From positions 1 to 7,263 of the forward strand of contig JAIPHQ010000033.1 of assembly GCA_021735115.1 (NCBI GenBank): a stretch of DNA of 7,263 nt, given 5' to 3'. The stretch is from Candidatus Omnitrophota bacterium (GTDB lineage Bacteria; Omnitrophota; Koll11; Duberdicusellales; 4484-171). Each line of letters opens with the position of its first letter. Positions within the stretch are counted from its first letter, which is position 1. A program made the position numbers and the translations under genes. The notes below the pieces were generated by a model. It saw only the letters and a list, made by a program, of their open reading frames with translations. It searched no databases and had not been told where the DNA came from. Below are positions 1 to 7,263 of this stretch, piece by piece.

Positions 1-1010
1 AATTTATGGAAAAAGCAATAGATGTATCCCCTAAAGATCCGATCTTAATTGATAAGTTTCTAGAGGATGCAGTCGAGGTTGATGTAGATGCTGTATCGGA
101 TGGTAAAGACACAGTAATTGGAGGTATCATGGAACATGTCGAAGAAGCCGGGATTCATTCTGGTGATTCAGCTTGTGTGCTTCCACCCTATAATCTTAAT
201 TTAGAAATTATTAATAAAATAAAAGAAAATACTTATATGCTATCAAAGGAATTAAAAGTAAAGGGCCTGATTAATATTCAATTTGCTATAAAAGATAGTA
301 AGGTTTATGTCCTAGAGGTGAATCCGCGAGCCTCTCGTACGGTTCCTTTTGTCAGTAAAGCGACCGGAATAGCTTTAGCCAAAATAGCAGCTAAGGTAAT
401 GGTCGGCCAAAGCCTAGAGGAAGCTGGATTAACTAAAGAAAAGAATATAGATTATATTGCTGTTAAAGAGTCAGTTTTGCCGTTTTCTCGTTTTTCCGGA
501 GTAGATATTATTTTAGGCCCTGAGATGAAATCAACCGGGGAAGTTATGGGAATAGATCAAAGCTTCGGAAAAGCTTTTTATAAGGCTCAACTGGCAGCTG
601 GCCAGTTATTGCCTAAAGAAGGGTTGATTTTTGTAAGTTTAAAAGACGGGGATAAGAAACTGATGCTTTCTGTAATTAGCCAATTTTCTAAAATAGGATT
701 TAAAATTATTGCTACTGAGGGAACAAAGAATGCTTTACAATCAAAAAACATACCAGTTGAGTTGGTTGGGAAAATTTCCGAAGGGGACAAGCAAATTTTA
801 AATTATATAAAAACAAATAAAATAAAGTTAATAATTAATACTCCCTCAGGTAAAATTGGCCATTCGGATATGAGGCCGATAAGAAGCATGGCTATTATGC
901 AAGGGATTCCTTGTATAACAACTGTACCTGGAGCCAAAGCTTTACTTGAAGGTATGAAAGCAATTATTTTAGAAGAGATGGAAATAAAACCTCTTCAGGA
1001 GTATTACTAG
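1..1010 (+). CDS. carB: Carbamoyl-phosphate synthase large subunit, C-terminal part (5' end outside window)
   Basis: CarB makes carbamoyl phosphate from bicarbonate, ATP and the ammonia that CarA releases from glutamine; it feeds pyrimidine and arginine synthesis. Only about the last 335 of roughly 1070 residues are present, and the frame is open to the window edge, so the ATG at 6 is internal. Numbering from that Met, residues 15-130 are the second ATP-grasp domain (the carbamate-phosphorylating half), with DKFLEDAVEVDVDAV at 16-30, GGIMEHVEEAGIHSGDSAC at 39-57 and the metal-binding loop EVNPRASRTVPFVSKATG at 104-121. Residues from about 206 form the MGS-like allosteric domain. K217, T237 and T240 have the same spacing as E. 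coli K954, T974 and T977, which bind the UMP/IMP effectors, so nucleotide feedback control is plausible (inferred). The stop at 1008-1010 lies 7 nt before purF. Nothing suggests decay. Confidence 0.96.
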   Translation, partial: FMEKAIDVSPKDPILIDKFLEDAVEVDVDAVSDGKDTVIGGIMEHVEEAGIHSGDSACVLPPYNLNLEIINKIKENTYMLSKELKVKGLINIQFAIKDSKVYVLEVNPRASRTVPFVSKATGIALAKIAAKVMVGQSLEEAGLTKEKNIDYIAVKESVLPFSRFSGVDIILGPEMKSTGEVMGIDQSFGKAFYKAQLAAGQLLPKEGLIFVSLKDGDKKLMLSVISQFSKIGFKIIATEGTKNALQSKNIPVELVGKISEGDKQILNYIKTNKIKLIINTPSGKIGHSDMRPIRSMAIMQGIPCITTVPGAKALLEGMKAIILEEMEIKPLQEYY

Positions 1011-1017
1011 TTTTATT

Positions 1018-3986
<2,969 letters not shown>

Positions 3987-4060
3987 GGTAGATTAAAACG
4001 TTCTCAAACTCAAACGCACGAATTAGAAACAAAGAAATGGACCGCTTATTCATTTAAAAC

Positions 4061-4089
4061 TTGACATTTGCTAAAACTGATGTTAAATT
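4061..4089 (+). promoter_or_regulatory. Sigma-70-type promoter of the Rrf2-hcp operon
   Basis: A perfect -35 box TTGACA lies at 4061-4066. The -10 is TTAAAT at 4083-4088 (16-nt spacer) or TAAATT at 4084-4089 (17-nt spacer); each matches TATAAT at four of six positions. Transcription would begin near 4096, leaving a leader of only about 14 nt before the ATG at 4110. The preceding stretch 3987-4060 shows no clear terminator hairpin with a T run after pyrG, so some read-through from the nucleotide operon is possible. The -35 is the strong evidence; the exact -10 is uncertain. Confidence 0.7.
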
Positions 4090-4099
4090 AGTATCAGTT
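4075..4099 (+). promoter_or_regulatory. 25-bp palindrome over the -10: probable Rrf2 autoregulatory operator
   Basis: Arms AACTGAT (4075-4081) and ATCAGTT (4093-4099) are perfect inverted repeats. The centre TAAATTA (4084-4090) is also self-complementary around A4087, so 10 of 12 position pairs match; the two misses are GT against GT. The site covers the -10 and the likely start point, so a bound dimer would block RNA polymerase. Long palindromes with an AT-rich centre are typical of NsrR-like Rrf2 operators, but I do not claim a match to a published consensus. Recognition by the adjacent Rrf2 protein is inferred from position. Confidence 0.6.
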
Positions 4100-4109
4100 C
4101 AGGGGTAGT

Positions 4110-4538
4110 ATGAAATTATTAACAAAAAATACAGATTATGCGATCAGGGCACTTCTTGTCTTGGCTAAAGAACCGAGTCAATATCTATCAGCACGGATGA
4201 TAGCTAAAGAGCAAAAAATGCCCTATCAATTTTTACGTACTATTATGCAAAAACTAATTAAAAATAAGTTGGTTGTATCTAAAGAAGGTGTTAGCGGCGG
4301 TTTTAAAATTAAAAAAGATCCAAAAAAGATTAAAATCACAGATATTATTTATATATTTCAAGGCAATATTGAATTATCAGAGTGTTTATTTAGAAAAAAA
4401 ATATGTCATAATCGAGAAAACTGTGCCTTAAGAAAAGAAATTAAAAGGATAGAACTGCTTGTAGGAAATGAGTTTAGTAAATTAACTATTTATAAATTGT
4501 TGAAAAAAACTAGTTTAAGCAAAAAGGGAGGTAGATAA
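4110..4538 (+). CDS. Rrf2-family transcriptional regulator, probable Fe-S sensor (NsrR/IscR-like)
   Basis: This is a DNA-binding regulator of 142 aa, normal for the Rrf2 family. The winged helix-turn-helix occupies about residues 1-70: [19 protein letters not shown] at the N-terminus, a recognition region around [21 protein letters not shown] (26-46), and the wing [11 protein letters not shown] (57-67). Cys92, Cys99 and Cys105 (C-x6-C-x5-C) match the three-cysteine layout that holds a [2Fe-2S] or [4Fe-4S] cluster in IscR and NsrR, and a dimerisation helix precedes and follows them. Placement directly before hcp, the classic NsrR target, makes a nitric oxide-responsive repressor the best guess; a redox or iron-sulfur sensor is the alternative. 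AGGGG at 4101-4105 lies 4 nt before the ATG, a short spacing. The C-terminal codons overlap the hcp ribosome-binding site. Confidence 0.92.
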   Translation: MKLLTKNTDYAIRALLVLAKEPSQYLSARMIAKEQKMPYQFLRTIMQKLIKNKLVVSKEGVSGGFKIKKDPKKIKITDIIYIFQGNIELSECLFRKKICHNRENCALRKEIKRIELLVGNEFSKLTIYKLLKKTSLSKKGGR

Positions 4539-4539
4539 A

Positions 4540-6210
4540 ATGTTTTGTTTTCAATGCCAGGAAACAGCTAAAAATCAAGGATGTACAGTTAAAGGGGTTT
4601 GTGGTAAGCCAGAGAAAACTGCTGATATTCAAGATTTATTGATTGAGGTGTGTAAAGGAATCTCTGTTTATGGGGTACGGCTTAAAGAAATTGATGCAGT
4701 TGATAAAAAATTTGGCCGGTTTGTTTGCCAGGCTTTATTTGTCACAATAACAAATGTAGCTTGGGACGACCAAGCGATTATTAAAATGATTAAAGAGGGG
4801 TTAAAATTAAGAGAAGAAATTAAAAATATTTTTAATATTGCTTATAAAAATAAGTTTGGTAAAGATTCTGTAGAAAAATTACCTGATTGTGCCAAGTGGT
4901 ATTCAGATGATAATTCAGAAATTATTGCGAAAGCTAAATCTGATCAGATACGGATTACTGCTGATAGCCACGAAGATGTTCGGTCTTTGCGTCAATTGTT
5001 GATTATTGGCTGTAAAGGTATTGCTGCTTATGCTGACCATGCGGCTGTATTAGGAGAACAAAGGGAAGAAATTTATGATTTTATTATGGAAGCGTTAGCT
5101 TCTACAACAAAAGAACTTTCCGTTGACCAGATGGTAGCGTTAGTCCTTAGAGCTGGTGAAATGGCAGTTACTACTATGGCTCTTTTAGACAAGGCCCATA
5201 CATCTAATTATGGCCATCCGGAATTAACAGAAGTAAATTTAGGGGTCAGGAAGAATCCGGGAATTTTAATTAGCGGCCATGATCTTAAAGATATGGAGGA
5301 GTTATTAAAACAAACAGAAAATACTGGTGTAGATGTCTATACCCACGGGGAGATGCTCCCGGCTAATTATTATCCAGCTTTTAAAAAATATAAGCATTTA
5401 GTTGGTAATTACGGCGGTTCATGGTGGCAGCAAAATAAAGAGTTTGAGTCATTTAACGGACCAATCCTGTTAACGACTAATTGTTTAATTCCGATTAAAG
5501 AAGAAAATAGCTACCTAAACCGTTTATTTACAACTGGGGTTGTTAGTTATCCGGGTGCTGCTCAGATACCTGAGAGAAGCAAAGACGGGGCTAAGGATTT
5601 TTCAAAAGTAATTGAACTTGCTAAAAGCTGTAGGCCGCCAGAGGAGCTAGAAAGTGGAACTTTGGTAGGTGGTTTTGCTCACAATCAAGTAATTGCCTTG
5701 GCAGACAAAGTGGTTGAGGCGGTTAAGTCTGGTGCAATTAAAAGATTTATTGTGATGGCTGGTTGTGATGGCCGCCAGAAAACAAGGAGCTATTTTACCC
5801 AAGTTGCAGAGAACTTACCGGAAGATGCTGTTATTTTAACTGCTGGTTGTGCTAAGTATCGCTATAATAAGTTATCTCTTGGTGAGATTGGTGGGATTCC
5901 CAGGGTTTTAGATGCGGGCCAATGTAATGATTCTTATTCTTTAGCGGTTATTGCTCTGAAACTTAAAGAAGTTTTTGGGGCAAAAGATATTAATGATTTG
6001 CCAATATCTTTTGATATCGCTTGGTATGAACAGAAGGCAGTTGCTGTTTTATTGGCTTTGCTTTCGTTAGGGATTAAAGGCATCCGCTTGGGCCCGACAC
6101 TACCTGCATTTTTATCACCAAATGTAGCAAAAGTTTTGGTAGATAAATTTGATATCAAACCGATCGGATCAGTTGATGAGGATATTAAAGCGATGATGGC
6201 CGGTAATTAA
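4540..6210 (+). CDS. hcp: Hybrid cluster protein (hydroxylamine / nitric oxide reductase), class I
   Basis: Hcp is a cytoplasmic Fe-S protein that reduces hydroxylamine to ammonia in vitro and, in E. coli, acts as a high-affinity NO reductase. The N-terminal motif C3-x2-C6-x8-C15-x5-C21 is the class I form seen in Desulfovibrio, which holds a [4Fe-4S] cluster. All hybrid 4Fe-2S-2O cluster ligands are recognisable: H247 (SGHDL), E271 ([12 protein letters not shown]), C315 (TTNCLIP), C409 (MAGCDGR), C437 (TAGCAKY), C462 (GQCNDSYS), E497 and K499 (WYEQKA). These are a constant +3 from the Desulfovibrio vulgaris ligands as I recall them (H244 to E494). The length of 556 aa is normal. GGGAGG at 4526-4531 lies 8 nt upstream, and the start follows the Rrf2 stop by 1 nt, so the two genes should be co-transcribed. 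No hcr-type reductase is in view, so the electron donor is unknown. Confidence 0.98.
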   Translation: MFCFQCQETAKNQGCTVKGVCGKPEKTADIQDLLIEVCKGISVYGVRLKEIDAVDKKFGRFVCQALFVTITNVAWDDQAIIKMIKEGLKLREEIKNIFNIAYKNKFGKDSVEKLPDCAKWYSDDNSEIIAKAKSDQIRITADSHEDVRSLRQLLIIGCKGIAAYADHAAVLGEQREEIYDFIMEALASTTKELSVDQMVALVLRAGEMAVTTMALLDKAHTSNYGHPELTEVNLGVRKNPGILISGHDLKDMEELLKQTENTGVDVYTHGEMLPANYYPAFKKYKHLVGNYGGSWWQQNKEFESFNGPILLTTNCLIPIKEENSYLNRLFTTGVVSYPGAAQIPERSKDGAKDFSKVIELAKSCRPPEELESGTLVGGFAHNQVIALADKVVEAVKSGAIKRFIVMAGCDGRQKTRSYFTQVAENLPEDAVILTAGCAKYRYNKLSLGEIGGIPRVLDAGQCNDSYSLAVIALKLKEVFGAKDINDLPISFDIAWYEQKAVAVLLALLSLGIKGIRLGPTLPAFLSPNVAKVLVDKFDIKPIGSVDEDIKAMMAGN

Positions 6211-6214
6211 TATT

Positions 6215-6853
6215 GTGAATAAAAAAGAAAAGTGCCGTTTGTGTAGTTTTTCCGCCGATTTTTGTTTTAACTATTTAAATAGGAAATATTTTTATTGCCG
6301 AAACTGTTCGGCTCTATTTTTATCACCGGCAAATTATATATTACCTGAAAAGGAAAAAAAGCGTTATCTAGAACATAACAATGATGTCAATGATTCTGGT
6401 TATCAAAAGTTTGTCGGACCGATTATTACAAAGGTTGAGGAAAAATTTAGCAAAAAAGCCAAGGGTTTAGATTTTGGGGCAGGAACTGGCCCGGTTGCTG
6501 CTAAACTTCTAAGAGATAAGGGCTATTCAATTAAATTATATGATCCATTTTTTTGGAATAATCCTCAGGTATTGAAAAAAAAATATGATTTTATTATTTG
6601 TTGTGAGACGATAGAACACTTCCATTTTCCGGCTAAAGAATTCAAGCTATTAAAATCTTTATTAAAACCAAAAGGTATATTGTTTTGCATGACTGATCTC
6701 TATTCAGAGGAGATAAATTTTAAAAAATGGTATTATAAAAATGACCCGACTCATGTATTTTTTTACCATAAAAGCACTTTTTGCTGGATTAAGTCAAAAA
6801 TCGGCTTCTCTGCTTTAGATATAGAAGAAAGATTAGTGCAATTGTTTCTTTAG
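6215..6853 (+). CDS. Zinc-ribbon class I SAM-dependent methyltransferase, substrate unknown
   Basis: This 212-aa protein has an N-terminal zinc-ribbon-like pair of knuckles (C7-x2-C10 and C28-x2-C31). A conserved linker follows (YLEHNND...D.GYQKFV, 51-67), then a Rossmann methyltransferase domain with SAM motif I LDFGAGTGP at 85-93, acidic D110 in YDPFF, EHFHFP at 134-139 and KNDPTHVFFY at 175-184. I recognise the combination as a widespread family of small uncharacterised methyltransferases. The substrate is unknown, and the KNDPTH segment is a family signature rather than a known catalytic motif. The start is GTG, 4 nt after the hcp stop and without a clear Shine-Dalgarno, so expression probably depends on coupling to hcp. 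No in-frame ATG lies close enough upstream to replace it, and a later start would cut off the zinc ribbon. Pairing with hcp suggests a role in stress or repair, but that is only context. Confidence 0.88.
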   Translation: MNKKEKCRLCSFSADFCFNYLNRKYFYCRNCSALFLSPANYILPEKEKKRYLEHNNDVNDSGYQKFVGPIITKVEEKFSKKAKGLDFGAGTGPVAAKLLRDKGYSIKLYDPFFWNNPQVLKKKYDFIICCETIEHFHFPAKEFKLLKSLLKPKGILFCMTDLYSEEINFKKWYYKNDPTHVFFYHKSTFCWIKSKIGFSALDIEERLVQLFL

Positions 6854-6903
6854 AAAAGAAGATTGTAATTACAAGTGCGACAACCCTAAATTTTTACCTA
6901 TCA

Positions 6904-6953
6904 TTGGAGGAGCATAAGCGATGGAATTAAGGGGACGTTTCCCTCGTTTATAA
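6904..6953 (+). other. Strong ribosome-binding site with 10-codon ORF running into the foldback element
   Basis: GGAGGAG at 6906-6912 sits 8 nt before an ATG at 6921, which opens MELRGRFPRL and stops at 6951-6953. The last eight codons, including the stop, are read from the left arm of the inverted-repeat element. It may be a start region separated from its gene by the element, a leader peptide, or chance. No continuing reading frame was seen beyond the element, so I do not call it a gene. Confidence 0.15.
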
Positions 6954-7063
6954 CTTTTTGTTAGCCAATGGGTTATAAACTGGTATTTTCCGCTTATCTC
7001 CGGAAAACACTGCTTTATAACTCCTTTATCTGCAGTAACTTATAATAGAGGGAAACGTCCCCT
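6930..7063. repeat. 134-bp foldback element with 16-bp perfect terminal inverted repeats (REPIN/MITE-like)
   Basis: The ends are exact inverted copies: AGGGGACGTTTCCCTC at 6930-6945 and its reverse complement at 7048-7063. The symmetry continues to the centre (6996.5): TTATAA blocks at 6948, 6973, 7015 and 7040 are mirrored, and a central hairpin TTTTCCG (6986-6992) / CGGAAAA (7001-7007) has an 8-nt loop. By hand, 46 of 63 paired positions are Watson-Crick and 6 more are G-T. An alternative fold makes the left half its own hairpin, GTTTATAAC (6946-6954) with GTTATAAAC (6972-6980), giving a cloverleaf. Each end is itself a partial palindrome starting GGGG. There is no reading frame and no target duplication, which fits REP pairs (REPINs) moved by Y1/RAYT transposases acting elsewhere. 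There is no T run, so a simple terminator role is unlikely. Confidence 0.8.
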
Positions 7064-7074
7064 CTTGCCAGTTG

Positions 7075-7104
7075 TCTCTTTAAAAAAGAGATAAATTATT
7101 TTCT
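7075..7104 (+). terminator. Possible weak intrinsic terminator hairpin
   Basis: TCTCTTT (7075-7081) and AAAGAGA (7085-7091) form a 7-bp stem with an AAA loop, followed by T-rich sequence (TAAATTATTTTCT). The stem has only two G-C pairs and the T tract is interrupted, so termination would be weak. It lies between the methyltransferase operon and the next promoter, where a terminator is expected. Confidence 0.3.
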
Positions 7105-7134
7105 AATAAATTAAAGCTTTATACAAAATTATAG

Positions 7135-7163
7135 TTGACTTTAAAATTTATGTATGCTATATT
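7135..7163 (+). promoter_or_regulatory. Extended -10 sigma-70-type promoter for the gene at 7190
   Basis: TTGACT at 7135-7140 (five of six to consensus) is separated by 17 nt from TATATT at 7158-7163 (five of six). TG at 7155-7156 gives a TGn extended -10. The upstream sequence is AT-rich, like an UP element. Transcription would start near 7170, about 20 nt before the ATG at 7190. It is the best promoter match I found in the window. Confidence 0.75.
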
Positions 7164-7167
7164 TTAA
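7141..7167 (+). promoter_or_regulatory. Possible 27-bp operator palindrome over spacer and -10
   Basis: TTAAAAT (7141-7147) and ATTTTAA (7161-7167) are perfect inverted repeats, with an inner TA/TA pair at 7149-7150 and 7158-7159 around centre A7154. It lies between the -35 and the start point, where a TetR-type autorepressor would bind. The composition is nearly all A/T, so chance symmetry is a real possibility. Confidence 0.35.
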
Positions 7168-7189
7168 TTGGAATTAATTAAGGGGTTTT

Positions 7190-7263
7190 ATGGATAAAAG
7201 TAAATATTCATTAAGAAAAAAGAAACATGCCAAAACCAAAATTGCTTTAGCTAATGCTTTTAT
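7190..7263 (+). CDS. N-terminus of a probable TetR/AcrR-family regulator (3' end outside window)
   Basis: The ATG at 7190 opens 24 complete codons reading MDKSKYSLRKKKHAKTKIAL then ANAF before the window ends. The pattern LRKKKHAKTKIALANAF resembles the start of TetR-family DNA-binding domains (basic stretch, then the first helix of the helix-turn-helix, usually like LRERK-ARTR-AL--AA). AAGGGG at 7180-7185 lies 4 nt upstream and a strong promoter precedes it. The family call rests on these few residues only. The ligand and targets cannot be seen. Confidence 0.6.
   Translation, partial: MDKSKYSLRKKKHAKTKIALANAF

Noticed and set aside
3987..4060. Terminator or riboswitch between pyrG and the Rrf2 promoter
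   Set aside because: No stable hairpin followed by Ts was found by eye, and the space is too short for a known riboswitch.
6863..6874. Perfect 12-bp palindrome TTGTAATTACAA just after the methyltransferase gene
   Set aside because: One or two such palindromes are expected by chance in an AT-rich window this size, and it has no promoter context or T run.
6836..6932. Open frame overlapping the end of the methyltransferase, suggesting a frameshifted C-terminal extension (reads ...VSLEKKIVITSATTLNFYLS...)
   Set aside because: The methyltransferase already ends at the position expected for its family, in a final beta strand (ERLVQLFL), so no frameshift is needed. The extra frame has no start or family resemblance.
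6930..7063. Integron attC site
   Set aside because: Size and imperfect palindromy fit, but the required RYYYAAC/GTTRRRY core sites are absent at the ends and no cassette genes are present.
6930..7063. Rho-independent terminator or CRISPR-like repeat
   Set aside because: The stem is far longer than a terminator and lacks a following T run. There is one inverted pair rather than spaced direct repeats.

Overview
The window is AT-rich bacterial DNA (by eye well under 40% GC), with all genes on the + strand, tightly packed and mostly preceded by Shine-Dalgarno sequences. The enzyme types point to an anaerobe: PurF carries the four cysteines of the [4Fe-4S] type, and the hybrid cluster protein Hcp has the class I N-terminal cysteine spacing typical of strict anaerobes. 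An uncultivated anaerobic lineage, for example Omnitrophota or a similar candidate phylum, is a guess. The sequence does not fix the phylum.

Bases 1-3986 are the end of a nucleotide biosynthesis operon: the 3' third of carB (carbamoyl-phosphate synthase large chain), then purF (amidophosphoribosyltransferase) 7 nt later, then pyrG (CTP synthase), which overlaps purF by 4 nt (ATGA). PurF and PyrG use glutamine directly as nitrogen donor, and CarB does so through its small subunit CarA, so the three enzymes feed glutamine nitrogen into both the purine and pyrimidine branches.

Bases 3987-4109 are a short intergenic region with no convincing terminator. It contains a TTGACA-type promoter and a 25-bp palindrome over the -10 element. 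This promoter should drive a second operon (4110-6853): an Rrf2-family regulator with three cysteines spaced as in Fe-S sensors such as NsrR and IscR, then hcp 1 nt later, then a zinc-ribbon SAM methyltransferase 4 nt after hcp. The most likely reading is an autoregulated nitric oxide or hydroxylamine (nitrosative stress) operon with an added methyltransferase of unknown substrate.

Bases 6854-7189 (336 nt) contain no convincing gene. They hold a 134-bp near-perfectly centred foldback element (6930-7063) with 16-bp perfect terminal inverted repeats beginning AGGGGACG. It could fold as one long hairpin or as a cloverleaf, and resembles a REPIN or other non-autonomous foldback element. A small AT-rich hairpin and a strong extended -10 promoter follow. 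This promoter leads into the first 24 codons of a gene whose N-terminus looks like a TetR-family regulator and which runs off the window.
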